A stretch of 34,121 nucleotides of DNA from Thermoleophilia bacterium (GTDB lineage: Bacteria > Actinomycetota > Thermoleophilia > Miltoncostaeales > Miltoncostaeaceae). Of the stretch, positions 18,450 through 26,381 are shown piece by piece (position 1 is the first letter of the stretch; each line of letters starts with the position of its first letter). The DNA lies in NCBI GenBank assembly GCA_017882585.1, contig JADGPF010000063.1, forward strand, positions 1 through 34,121, read 5' to 3'. Made by a program: the position numbers and the translations under genes. The notes under the pieces are model-generated. The model searched no databases. It had not been told where the DNA came from and worked only from the letters and a program-made list of their open reading frames with translations.

Positions 18450-20018
18450 GTGCCGACCGCTCGCTCCCGCATCCCGCATCCGTTTCCCGGGCTCACGCCG
18501 CTGTTCGGCGCCGCTGCGCTGCGGGAGGCTGATGAGGACGCATCGGGGCGGTTTGGCCTGCCGGCCGTGGTGTTGATGGAACGTGCGGGCCTCGAGAGCG
18601 CCCGGGCGATCCTCGCGCGCTGGCCCGACATCCGGCACGCGGTCGTGATGGTCGGCACAGGCAATAACGGCGGCGATGGCATGGTCGTCGCACGGCACCT
18701 CGCGGAGGCCGGCTGGCGCGTGCAGATCATCTCGGCCGAGGGGCGAGCGCCGACGACTCCGGATGCGCACACCATGAGCAATGTGGCGCTCGCCATGGGC
18801 GTGACACTGGGACCGTTCGATCCGGGTGACCACCCGCAGGCCGGTGCGGTGCTCGTCGACGCCCTACTCGGTACGGGCACCCGCGGCGCGCCACGGGCGC
18901 CGCTCGATGCGATGGTCGCCTGGGCGGGCGGCTGGCCCGGCCCCGTCGTCGCCCTCGATGTCCCCAGCGGGGTTGACGCGGACAGCGGTCACGTCGAAGG
19001 GGCGTGTATCGACGCGGATCTGACCGTGACCTATCACGGCGACAAGCCGGGGCTGCACGTGTCCCCCGGGCGTACCCACGCCGGCGAGGTTGTGAGCATC
19101 GACATCGGGATTCCGAGCGGCATCCGGACGGAGCCGCTGGCGTGGCTCGCCGGTCCGTCGGTCGCGGCGCAGATTCCCGCCAAGGACGCGGCCGGTGAGA
19201 AATATGGGGCCGGGTCGGTGCTCGTCGTGGCCGGGGCGCCCGGGCTGACCGGAGCCGGCGTGCTTTGCGCGCAGGCCGGACTGCGGGCGGGGGCCGGCTT
19301 GGTCGTCGCGGCCGTGCCGGCGCGGGTGCAGGCGCTGATGGCCCCGATGATGCGTGAGGTGATGTGTGTGCCGATCACCGATGACGACGGCTCGTTCGGG
19401 GGCGCGTCGGTTCCGCAGATCATCGCCGAGGCGGTCCGGACGGGCGCCGTCGCGCTCGGGCCCGGGATCGGACGCGGCGGGGCGACCACGGATGCCGTGC
19501 TCGGGGTTCTGGGTGGCGTCTCGCAGCCGATGGTTGTGGATGCCGACGGCCTGTGGCACCTGGTCGGGCGGCTCGATGCGGTGCATGGCCGGAGCGCCCC
19601 GACGGTGCTCACCCCGCACGCGGGCGAGGCGGCGCGCCTGCTCGGCTGCGAGCGGGGTGATGTCGATCGCGATCGGCTCGGCGCGGCGCTCGAGTTGTGC
19701 CAGGCGAGTGGCGCGACGGTCGTCCTCAAGGGGCCGGGCACGATCGTGTGCAGCCCCGACGGCACGGTCTTCGTGGCGCAGGGCGGGGGCCCCGAATTGT
19801 CGACCGCCGGTTCGGGGGATGTGCTGACCGGGATCACCGCCGCCGCGCTCGCCAAGGGCCTGGACCCCGGGCGGGCGGCGATCGCCGCGGTCTGTGCACA
19901 CGCGATCGCCGGTGTCCGGGCCGGCTTCGGTGACGGTACGGTGGCCGGCGATCTGATCGCCGCACTCCCCGGAGCGATCGCCCACGCGCGGGCCCTCGCC
20001 GACGCGGGGCGGCAATGA
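18450..20018 (+). CDS. nnr: Bifunctional NAD(P)H-hydrate repair enzyme (epimerase + ADP/ATP-dependent dehydratase)
   Basis: A 522-residue fusion that repairs damaged NAD(P)H hydrates. The N-terminal YjeF_N epimerase domain (about 20-225) has 'LMERAG', 'VGTGNNGGDGMVVARHLAEAG' split around the conserved Asn-Asn-Gly-Gly-Asp-Gly, and 'ALDVPSGVDADSG'. The C-terminal ribokinase-like dehydratase domain (about 240-515) has 'GAGSVLVVAG', 'ALGPGIGRG', 'VLTPHAGEAARLLG' and the catalytic 'TAGSGDVLTGITAAAL'. Both active sites look intact. The GTG at 18450 fits a leaderless promoter. The stop overlaps alr by 4 bp (ATGA). Confidence 0.94.
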   Translation: MPTARSRIPHPFPGLTPLFGAAALREADEDASGRFGLPAVVLMERAGLESARAILARWPDIRHAVVMVGTGNNGGDGMVVARHLAEAGWRVQIISAEGRAPTTPDAHTMSNVALAMGVTLGPFDPGDHPQAGAVLVDALLGTGTRGAPRAPLDAMVAWAGGWPGPVVALDVPSGVDADSGHVEGACIDADLTVTYHGDKPGLHVSPGRTHAGEVVSIDIGIPSGIRTEPLAWLAGPSVAAQIPAKDAAGEKYGAGSVLVVAGAPGLTGAGVLCAQAGLRAGAGLVVAAVPARVQALMAPMMREVMCVPITDDDGSFGGASVPQIIAEAVRTGAVALGPGIGRGGATTDAVLGVLGGVSQPMVVDADGLWHLVGRLDAVHGRSAPTVLTPHAGEAARLLGCERGDVDRDRLGAALELCQASGATVVLKGPGTIVCSPDGTVFVAQGGGPELSTAGSGDVLTGITAAALAKGLDPGRAAIAAVCAHAIAGVRAGFGDGTVAGDLIAALPGAIAHARALADAGRQ

Positions 20019-21124
20019 TCGGTACGGTCGAGCGCGCCCACGCGCGCATCGATCGCGCCGCCCTCGCCCAGAACGTGCGCCGCATCGCTGCCACCGCCGG
20101 CTCCGCGCGCGTCGTGGCGGTGGTCAAAGCCGACGCGTACGGGCATGGCGCGGTGGCGTGCAGTCGCATCGCGATCAATGCGGGCGCGGGTGCGCTTGCG
20201 GTGCATACGATCGCGGAGGCCGAGCAACTGCGGATGCATGGACTGACCGCGCCGATCATCGTCATGGGCCCACTGAGCGGCGGGGAGTGGGTCCGGGCGG
20301 GGGAGACCGCGGTCGAGGTCGTGACGTGGACCCCGGAGGGCGTCTACGCCGCCGTGGAGTCCGGGGTCGCCGGCGTGCACCTCGAGCTGGATTCCGGCAT
20401 GGGCCGGCTCGGCGCCCGTGCGGAGGATATCCCCGCGCTCAGCGACGCCGCGGTGGCATCCGGGGCCAGCGTCGTCGGGATCATGACCCACTTCGCGACC
20501 GCCGATGATCGCGACGGCGACCAGGCGGGGTTCTTCGGCGAGCAGCTGGTGCGGTTCCGTGCCGCCGCGACGGCCTTGGCGCAGACATTCCCGACGGCCC
20601 GGATCCACGCCGCGAATTCGGCCGCAACGTTCCGTGACCCGCGGGCGGTGTTCGACATGGTCCGCTGCGGGATCGCGCTCTACGGATGCTCCCCGTTCCA
20701 CGAGGACCCGGCGGCCCTCGGTCTGGTCCCGGTCATGACCGTGATGTCGTACGTCGCGATGGTCAAGACCATCCGCTCCCGGGACAGCGTCGGCTATGGA
20801 CGAACCTGGCGCGCGCAGCGTGGCACCCGTATCGGCCTGGTTCCGGTCGGGTACGCCGATGGGTACGCGCGGGCGCTGGGCAACAACGCCGACGCGCTCG
20901 TCGATGGCCGGCGCGTCCCGGTGGTCGGCGCCGTCTCGATGGACCAGATCACGGTCGACCTCGGTCCCGAGAGCACGGATGGGGTCGGCGCACCGGTGGT
21001 GCTGCTCGGGGGTACCGGCCCGCAGCGCATCACCGCCGAGGAGCTCGCCCTGCGACGCGGCACGATCAACTACGAGGTCACGTGCGGGATAAGCCAGCGT
21101 CTGCCACGGGTGTACGTGGGGTGA
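20015..21124 (+). CDS. alr: Alanine racemase
   Basis: A 369-residue PLP enzyme that interconverts L- and D-alanine for peptidoglycan. The PLP lysine is Lys38 in 'AVVKADAYGHGAVA'. The catalytic Tyr on the other face is about Tyr261 in 'SVGYGRTW', and 'VPVGYADGYAR' and 'VGAVSMDQITVDLG' complete the family signature. Length is normal. The ATG lies in an ATGA overlap with nnr and the stop in a GTGA overlap with the nucleotidyltransferase, so the three are one transcript. In many actinobacteria tsaE-tsaB-tsaD follow alr; here a CCA/HD gene takes that place. Confidence 0.96.
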   Translation: MIGTVERAHARIDRAALAQNVRRIAATAGSARVVAVVKADAYGHGAVACSRIAINAGAGALAVHTIAEAEQLRMHGLTAPIIVMGPLSGGEWVRAGETAVEVVTWTPEGVYAAVESGVAGVHLELDSGMGRLGARAEDIPALSDAAVASGASVVGIMTHFATADDRDGDQAGFFGEQLVRFRAAATALAQTFPTARIHAANSAATFRDPRAVFDMVRCGIALYGCSPFHEDPAALGLVPVMTVMSYVAMVKTIRSRDSVGYGRTWRAQRGTRIGLVPVGYADGYARALGNNADALVDGRRVPVVGAVSMDQITVDLGPESTDGVGAPVVLLGGTGPQRITAEELALRRGTINYEVTCGISQRLPRVYVG

Positions 21125-22539
21125 GCGTCGAGGGCCTGCGCGGGCCGCTGGCCGTCCTGGGCGATGACGCCTGGATCGTCGGCGGCGGTCTTCGCGATGC
21201 GCTCCTGGGCCGGCCGGTCGCCGACGTGGACATCGCGATCGCGGGCGATTCTGCCGCGGCCGCCGAACGCCTGGCGCGGGTGCATCGGGCGAGCCGGTTC
21301 CCGTTGTCCTCGGCGTTCGGGGCATGGCGCCTGTCGGGCGGGACGCTGCCGGTGCAGGTCGACATCACCCCGACCCAGGGGGGAAGCCTCGCGGCGGACC
21401 TCGCGCTGCGGGATCTGACCGTCAACGCGATGGCGATCCCGGTCGCCGGCGCGCCCGAGCTGTTCGACCCGCATGACGGACGCACGGATCTCGCCGCGCG
21501 CCGGCTGCGCGCGGTCGGGCCGAGAGCCTTTGCCGCCGACCCCGTGCGGATCCTGCGCCTTGCGCGCCTCGCCGAGCAACTCGGCTTTACGATCGATCCG
21601 CCGAGCGCCGCGTTGGCCGCCGCGGCCACGCCCGCGCTCTGGTCCAAGGCACCCGAGCGCCTGCGTGACGAGCTGTATCGGATGATGAGCCTGCCACGGG
21701 CTTGGGGTGCGTTCGCGGCGCTGGACGGCCTCGGAGGCCTCGGCGCGCTCGTCCCCGAGCTCGATCAGGCGCGCGGGCTTGATCAGAGCGACTACCACCA
21801 CAAGGACGTGCTTGGACACACACTCGAGGTCGTCGAGCACAGCTGTGCCCTGCGGGAGGACCCTGGCACGGTGTTCCGGTCCGACGGTCCGGCGATCACC
21901 CAGATCCTCGACGAGCCGGTCGCCGACGGGCTGACGCGTGGGCAGGTGCTGGCGCTCTCGGCGCTGCTGCACGACATGGCCAAACCGGCGACCCGCGGCG
22001 AGCTTCCCAACGGACGGGTCACGTTCTTTCATCACGATCGCCTTGGGGCGGAAATGGCCGATAGCCTCGCGCTGCGCCTCCGAACCGCCACCCGGGTACG
22101 CGACACCGTGGTCATGTGTGTGGCGGAGCATCTCCAGCTGGGGTTTCTGGTGCATGACCAGCCCCTGTCGCTGCGAACGATCGACGCGTACCTGCGTCGT
22201 ACCGGGGCCGCACCGGTCGAGATGATCCTGCTGAGCGTCGCCGATCGGCTTGCGACGCGCGGTCGGCGCTCACATGAGATCCAAATTACGCGGCACCTGG
22301 ATCTGGCGCGCCAGGTCATGCATGCCCACCTGGGCCTGCGTGCGCGCGGACCGATCGCCTCACCGATCCCCGGCGACGTCCTGGCCGCGCGGTTCGGGCG
22401 CGCGCCGGGCCCATGGCTCGGCGAGGTCCTCGCGGAGATCCGTGCCGCACAGCTCGGCGGCCCGATCACCCAGGCGCGGGCGATGCGGGTTGCCGATCGG
22501 TGGGTGCGGGCGCATCCGGACCCGGCCACGGTTCGGTGA
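21121..22539 (+). CDS. CCA tRNA nucleotidyltransferase-family protein with HD domain
   Basis: About 472 residues from the GTG at 21121, which shares GTGA with the alr stop; a much longer upstream frame was rejected because it lies over alr. The class II nucleotidyltransferase head has 'WIVGGGLRDALLGRPVADVD' with Gly-Gly, Arg-Asp and the metal-binding Asp-x-Asp. 'RDLTVNAMAIPV' and 'DPVRILRLARLAEQLGFTID' are the usual neck motifs. The C-terminal half has an HD phosphohydrolase core: 'HHKDVLGHTLEVVEH' and 'LSALLHDMAKPATRG'. The protein adds or repairs the tRNA 3' CCA; a poly(A) polymerase-like role cannot be excluded. The HD part may remove 2',3'-cyclic phosphate or have 2'-phosphatase activity, as in related enzymes. 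Confidence 0.88.
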   Translation: MSVEGLRGPLAVLGDDAWIVGGGLRDALLGRPVADVDIAIAGDSAAAAERLARVHRASRFPLSSAFGAWRLSGGTLPVQVDITPTQGGSLAADLALRDLTVNAMAIPVAGAPELFDPHDGRTDLAARRLRAVGPRAFAADPVRILRLARLAEQLGFTIDPPSAALAAAATPALWSKAPERLRDELYRMMSLPRAWGAFAALDGLGGLGALVPELDQARGLDQSDYHHKDVLGHTLEVVEHSCALREDPGTVFRSDGPAITQILDEPVADGLTRGQVLALSALLHDMAKPATRGELPNGRVTFFHHDRLGAEMADSLALRLRTATRVRDTVVMCVAEHLQLGFLVHDQPLSLRTIDAYLRRTGAAPVEMILLSVADRLATRGRRSHEIQITRHLDLARQVMHAHLGLRARGPIASPIPGDVLAARFGRAPGPWLGEVLAEIRAAQLGGPITQARAMRVADRWVRAHPDPATVR

Positions 22540-22595
22540 CCCCGCCCCGGTGCCGACAGGCGACGGGTCGCCCGCGTCTGTCGCCGTGATCCCGC

Positions 22596-22601
22596 TAATC
22601 T
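22596..22601 (+). promoter_or_regulatory. Candidate leaderless -10 (TAATCT) for the adenosyltransferase gene
   Basis: TAATCT ends 7 bases before the ATG at 22609, consistent with transcription beginning at the start codon. No Shine-Dalgarno is present between them. A -35 hexamer is not clear. Confidence 0.5.
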
Positions 22602-22608
22602 GGCGGTG

Positions 22609-23193
22609 ATGGTGCGACTGACACGGATCTACACCCGCCTTGGTGACGGCGGCGATACGCATCTGGGCGATCTGAGCCGCGTCCGCAAGACCCACGCGCG
22701 CGTGTGTGCCTACGGCGATGTCGACGAAACCAACAGCGCCATCGGCCTTGCACGGGCCCAGGGACTGCCCGCGGAATTGGATGGGTGGCTGGCGGCCGTC
22801 CAGAACGATCTGTTCGACCTCGGTGCGGATCTGTCCATGCCGGAGCCGCCGGACCCGGCGGGCCCGCCGCGTCTGCAGGTCACCGCGACGCAGGTCACCC
22901 GCTTGGAACAGTGGTGCGACATCGCCAACGACCGGCTGGAGCCGCTGACGAGCTTCGTGCTCCCGAGCGGCACCCGGGCCGCCGCCGCACTCCACCTCGC
23001 CCGCACGGTCTGTCGGCGCGCCGAACGCGCGGTGATCTCCCTGGCCGACCATGAACCGGTGAGCCCGGAGGCGGTCCGGTACCTCAACCGACTGTCGGAC
23101 CTTCTGTTCATCCTGGCTCGGGTCGCGAACGCCGGTGCGGCCGGAGACGTGCTCTGGCGCCCCGGGGGGGCGTCGGCGGACGGCCCCCGCTAG
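22609..23193 (+). CDS. PduO-type ATP:cob(I)alamin adenosyltransferase
   Basis: About 194 residues. The enzyme transfers adenosyl from ATP to cob(I)alamin to make coenzyme B12. 'RIYTRLGDGGDTHLGDLSRVRK' near the N-terminus is the ATP-binding loop, 'YGDVDETNSAIGLAR' follows, and 'LPSGTRAAAALHLARTVCRRAER' and 'RYLNRLSDLLFILAR' are the C-terminal helical signatures of the PduO/MMAB trimer family. Three start codons are stacked at 22606 (GTG), 22609 (ATG) and 22612 (GTG); the ATG best fits the -10 spacing. No B12-dependent enzyme or cobalamin riboswitch is nearby. The stop TAG sits in a CTAG shared with the stop of the convergent gene. Confidence 0.93.
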   Translation: MVRLTRIYTRLGDGGDTHLGDLSRVRKTHARVCAYGDVDETNSAIGLARAQGLPAELDGWLAAVQNDLFDLGADLSMPEPPDPAGPPRLQVTATQVTRLEQWCDIANDRLEPLTSFVLPSGTRAAAALHLARTVCRRAERAVISLADHEPVSPEAVRYLNRLSDLLFILARVANAGAAGDVLWRPGGASADGPR

Positions 23194-24482
23194 TACCGCC
23201 GCGCCATGGCGTAGCTGGTGCGCCACGGATTGTCATACAGCGATGCGATGCGCACACGCTGTTCGGGGCCCGGTGCATGGATGAATTCCCCGCCGCCGAG
23301 GTAGACGCCGACGTGATCGATGGTGCCGGATGCATCGGCGAAGAACACCGCGTCGCCGGCCCGCAGCCCCTGCGGCGCCTGGGCGGTGCCGGCGGCGGCG
23401 AGCCCCGTGAGCGATCCCGGCAGGGAAACGCCCTGGTCCTGGTAGACGGTCTGGACGAGCTCGACGTCGTTGAGCCCGTCCGGGCTGTCGGCGGGATTCG
23501 GCACACCCAACAGCCCGAGTGCAGTTTGGGCTGCCGCCGGACCCTGGGTGCCCGCTGCGGGGGTCGTCGGCGACAGCGACACCAACTGTGACGCGCCACT
23601 GATGATCACGGCGCCGTTGGGATTGCCGCCGAGATCGGCGTAGTACCGGTCGACGTTCGCCTGCCAGTTGTTGTTGAGGTTCATCGGGTCGTTGGCGACG
23701 CCAAGGGGCGCCCACCGCGACTGGATCTCGGCAATCGTGACGAGGCCGGCGCCGCGGTACAGGTTGCCGCCGAGCGTATTGGCGGCCGCCTGGATTGCGG
23801 CGCTCCAGTTCGGGAAGCGCAAATTGGGTCCCAACCCGAACGGATTGCGGATCGCCTGGGCGGGACCGTAGGTGCCAAACGACGTCTCGGCGCCAGTGAT
23901 GGCCACCAGCAGGCGCGGATCGACCCCGACGGACTCCGCGTCGGCGACGAACACCGCGCCGAGCCCGGTGAGCGGGCTCAGTTGACTTTGCAGGAAACCG
24001 TCGATGGTCGCGGCGGTCGGTCCCGGGGCCGGTAGGTTGGCGCCCGCGATCGCGCCAAGCACGGGCGGCGTCAATGGGTTGAGTCCGAGTGAGGCTGCGC
24101 CCGCCTGCTGGCTCGCCAGCGCCTGGGCGGCGATGAGCTGGTTTAGGCGTCGCTGCTGGACCGCCAAGCGGGCGATGAGCGCCGTCTTGCGGACCTGGAG
24201 GCGGGACTGCTGGATGTCGAGCGCGGTGATCGTCGCGGGATCCGTCGCAATGAACAGCTCGTTGCGGATCTGGGCGAGCGTCGCGGACGCCGCGTCGATC
24301 AGGTCCTGGGTGGCGAGGACCTGGGCCTGGGCGGCTTGGACCGTGGGCATCGGAGCGACGGGCGCAGGCGCTGCCGTCGGGCCCGCCCCAAACACCGGCT
24401 GGGTCGCGAGGACCGGCCCGACGACCACCACAAAGGCGACGATCGCGGCGATCCGGGGAAACCTGAGGTGACCGGTGCGCAT
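23190..24482 (-). CDS. Exported cell-wall protein: coiled coil, lysozyme-like domain and a degenerate NlpC/P60 domain
   Basis: About 430 residues from the ATG at 24482; a TTG at 24503 would add seven. The signal peptide is basic then hydrophobic (residues 1-27). Residues about 50-125 form an Ala/Gln-rich coiled coil. Residues about 176-285 look like a transglycosylase/glucosaminidase-type domain ('GVDPRLLVAITGAETSFGTY', with Glu199 as the likely acid, and 'IRNPFGLG'). Residues about 315-430 match NlpC/P60, with 'GDAVFFADASGTIDHVGVYL' and 'EFIHAP' supplying His390 and His402. Where active members have Phe-Asp-Cys-Ser-Gly-Leu-Val this protein reads Leu-Asn-Asp-Val-Glu-Leu-Val, so the nucleophile Cys is replaced by Asp339. 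The peptidase is predicted dead and may be a regulator or binding module. An intact paralogue lies just upstream on the same strand. Confidence 0.85.
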   Translation of the reverse strand: MRTGHLRFPRIAAIVAFVVVVGPVLATQPVFGAGPTAAPAPVAPMPTVQAAQAQVLATQDLIDAASATLAQIRNELFIATDPATITALDIQQSRLQVRKTALIARLAVQQRRLNQLIAAQALASQQAGAASLGLNPLTPPVLGAIAGANLPAPGPTAATIDGFLQSQLSPLTGLGAVFVADAESVGVDPRLLVAITGAETSFGTYGPAQAIRNPFGLGPNLRFPNWSAAIQAAANTLGGNLYRGAGLVTIAEIQSRWAPLGVANDPMNLNNNWQANVDRYYADLGGNPNGAVIISGASQLVSLSPTTPAAGTQGPAAAQTALGLLGVPNPADSPDGLNDVELVQTVYQDQGVSLPGSLTGLAAAGTAQAPQGLRAGDAVFFADASGTIDHVGVYLGGGEFIHAPGPEQRVRIASLYDNPWRTSYAMARRY

Positions 24483-24547
24483 GCACCTTGCGTATCGCCA
24501 CAATCCGGCGGACTCTTGAGACCCGGCACGGGGCGCGCCGACCGGAG

Positions 24548-24553
24548 TACGCT
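24548..24553 (+). promoter_or_regulatory. Candidate leaderless -10 (TACGCT) for the 24560 gene
   Basis: TACGCT fits TANNNT and ends 6 bases before the ATG at 24560. No Shine-Dalgarno is present. It lies in the short divergent gap shared with the start of the cell-wall gene on the other strand. Confidence 0.45.
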
Positions 24554-24559
24554 GGGCGC

Positions 24560-24895
24560 ATGCCGACGGCTCTGCTGATCGCCGACGTGGGCGACGCCCG
24601 TGATGCGGTGGGGCTCTATCTGGCGGGGCGTGGGTGGACGACGGTCCCGATGATCCCGCGGCCCGGCAAAGTCCGGCAGGCGGCGGCGCAGCTCGCTCCG
24701 GAGCTGGTTGCCATCGACTTCCGCGGGCGCCTTGAGGACGCCGTCGCGTGCCTGAGGGCGCTCGAGGGTGGGCCGGCGCCCGTGTACCTGTTCAACGCGC
24801 CGGAGGAGCTGGAATCAGCCGCAGCGAGCGTCACGCGTGCGGACGGTCCCGCCGATGTCCCAACCGCCCCCGGGCATCCGGCGCCGCCGCACTAG
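24560..24895 (+). CDS. Small protein, possibly a degenerate receiver/flavodoxin-like fold, function unknown
   Basis: A 111-residue protein not assigned to a known family. 'MPTALLIADVGDARDAVGLYLAGRGW' looks like a first beta strand, an acidic loop and a helix. 'QLAPELVAIDFRGRLEDAVACLRAL' places an Asp at the end of a third strand where response-regulator receivers have their phosphorylated Asp, and 'APVYLFNAPEEL' resembles a following strand. The protein stops short of a full receiver (about 120 residues) and ends in a Pro/Ala-rich tail. The ATG at 24560 is supported by a leaderless -10. It lies between two minus-strand cell-wall genes, and its stop shares CTAG with the second. Receiver homology is a guess from pattern only. 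Confidence 0.55.
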   Translation: MPTALLIADVGDARDAVGLYLAGRGWTTVPMIPRPGKVRQAAAQLAPELVAIDFRGRLEDAVACLRALEGGPAPVYLFNAPEELESAAASVTRADGPADVPTAPGHPAPPH

Positions 24896-26070
24896 GGCCG
24901 GACGGCTCCGTCGGGTGTACCCATCGACGACAGCGACGCATACGAGACGAACGCGCCGGTGTGTGGTGCCTGGATCACGGTGCCGCCGCCGACGTACATC
25001 CCCTCGTGGGACAGGCCGTAGAAGAAGACGATGTCGCCAGGCTGAAGCTGGCTGAGCGGCACCTTCGGGAACATGTTGTACTGCGCCACCGTGTAATGCG
25101 GCAGGGACCTGCCGATCTGGGCGTAGGCGTAGGCGACCAGGCCGGAGCAGTCGAACCCGGACGGCGATTCGCCGCCCCAGACGTACGGGACGCCGATGTA
25201 GCGCTCGGCAACGGCGACTGCGGCCGCGTTGCCGGATCCCGACGGGAGGCTCACCGGGGATCCGCCTCCGCCGGAGTTGACGCCCGAGGCCGACGAGATC
25301 TGGGTCCCGGTGCCCTGTTGGACGACCTGGTTGCGTTGCGCCGCCTGTGCGGCAGCGGCCTGGGCGGCGGCTGCGGCGGCCGCGGCCGCCTGCTGGGCGG
25401 CGATCTGGGCACGCAGGTTGGCCTGCGCGTTGGCCAGGACGGACTTCTGCTGGCCGAGGAGCGCGAGGACCTTGGTCTTCTGTTGTTGTGCGGCGGTCAC
25501 CTGTTGTGTCGCGGTCTGCTGTGCCGCGACCAGACGGACCCGCTCCGTCTTGAGGTTGTTGAGGGTGCCGCGTACGCCCTTGACGACGGCGCCGTCCTCG
25601 CTACCGATGTGCTGCACGAGGCTTTCGGTATCGACCACCGAGGTGATGTTGCCGGTCGCGAGCAGGACCTGGACGGCATTTGGCTGGGGCGTCGCGTACA
25701 GCTCACGCAGCCGCGTGGCCAAGACGCTCTCCGAGCGGGCCAGCTGTGACGAGTTGGTCACGATCGCTGCCGAGTTCTCGGAGATCTGCTGCTTGGCGGT
25801 CTGCAGACGCCAGATCGCGCCGTCGTAGTTGTTGACCGCAGCATCAGCCTGATAGTTGATGCTGTTGAGCTGGTTCTCCAGCTGCGCGATCTGCGCCTTC
25901 TGGCCCTGGATCGTGGACGGCTGACACAAGGTCGCCACCGGGACGATCAAGCCGGCCGCGAGACCTGCAAGACCCGCGAGTGCGGCGCGACGCCGGGTGA
26001 GGATTGCGCGACCAGTGCTGATAAGCGCGATTCCTTGCTCGGGAGCGGGACGGCCGGGCCTGCTGAACAA
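24892..26070 (-). CDS. NlpC/P60 peptidoglycan endopeptidase with N-terminal coiled coil (RipA-like)
   Basis: About 392 residues. The N-terminus is basic then hydrophobic ('TRRRAALAGLAGLAAGL'), a signal peptide; 'TLC' near residue 49 does not fit a lipobox. Residues about 52-250 form a long coiled coil ending in an Ala/Gln run (about 220-245), then a Gly/Ser linker. The C-terminal NlpC/P60 domain is intact: 'GVPYVWGGESPSGFDCSGLV' has the nucleophile Cys near 307, 'SHEGMYVGGG' the catalytic His, and Gln replaces the second His ('VIQAP'), a position that tolerates other polar residues (RipA has Glu). It would cut peptide stems outside the cell, perhaps in division. The only usable start is TTG at 26070, since an in-frame stop lies just upstream; TTGACC-N16-TAGCTT is a possible promoter there. 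Confidence 0.88.
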   Translation of the reverse strand: MFSRPGRPAPEQGIALISTGRAILTRRRAALAGLAGLAAGLIVPVATLCQPSTIQGQKAQIAQLENQLNSINYQADAAVNNYDGAIWRLQTAKQQISENSAAIVTNSSQLARSESVLATRLRELYATPQPNAVQVLLATGNITSVVDTESLVQHIGSEDGAVVKGVRGTLNNLKTERVRLVAAQQTATQQVTAAQQQKTKVLALLGQQKSVLANAQANLRAQIAAQQAAAAAAAAAQAAAAQAAQRNQVVQQGTGTQISSASGVNSGGGGSPVSLPSGSGNAAAVAVAERYIGVPYVWGGESPSGFDCSGLVAYAYAQIGRSLPHYTVAQYNMFPKVPLSQLQPGDIVFFYGLSHEGMYVGGGTVIQAPHTGAFVSYASLSSMGTPDGAVRP

Positions 26071-26381
26071 CCAACCGGGGCCAAGCTACCAACACTCAAG
26101 AGAAGGTCAAGGCGCGAAACCTGGCGCTGCGAACGTTTCACGCCGTTCACTTCCCCAGTTCGGGCGACGGACATGTTGCAATACATAACCCCTGCATCTT
26201 CCGTGATGTCGCCGAGATCCGTCGTGGGTAGTGGGATCCAGGGAATCCGCCGCGAACGGGTTTGGCCCGGGGGCGCGGGGGGCACCGGCGGCGTTACGCT
26301 GACAAGGTTAAGACTTCGCAAACGAAATAGTTCTGTGACGTACGCGGTACCGTTGCCGGACCTCGGCGTGGGGAGACACAG
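26071..26381. other. Divergent intergenic region, 311 bp
   Basis: This gap separates the NlpC/P60 gene (minus) from the FrnE-type gene (plus). On the minus strand TTGACC and TAGCTT with 16 bases between lie just before the TTG start at 26070. ATGT (26173-26176) and ACAT (26183-26186), 6 bases apart, form a short inverted repeat in an AT-richer patch and could be an operator. GAAAC and GTTTC near 26116-26139 form another weak inverted repeat. I looked for a c-di-AMP (ydaO) riboswitch, common before such hydrolase genes in Actinobacteria, and saw none of its conserved blocks. No RNA gene or ORF is supported. Confidence 0.4.

Noticed and set aside
21121-22539. Missing tsaE/tsaB/tsaD after alr as a sign of gene loss
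   Set aside because: These genes may simply lie elsewhere, for example upstream of groES; the window cannot show loss.
25335-25400. GC-rich repetitive stretch inside the NlpC/P60 gene
   Set aside because: It encodes an Ala/Gln-rich run in the coiled-coil-to-linker region; the codons vary, so it is low complexity at the protein level and not a mobile or regulatory repeat.
26071-26381. Possible c-di-AMP (ydaO) riboswitch upstream of the NlpC/P60 gene
   Set aside because: The conserved sequence blocks of that riboswitch are not seen on the minus strand; only weak inverted repeats are present.
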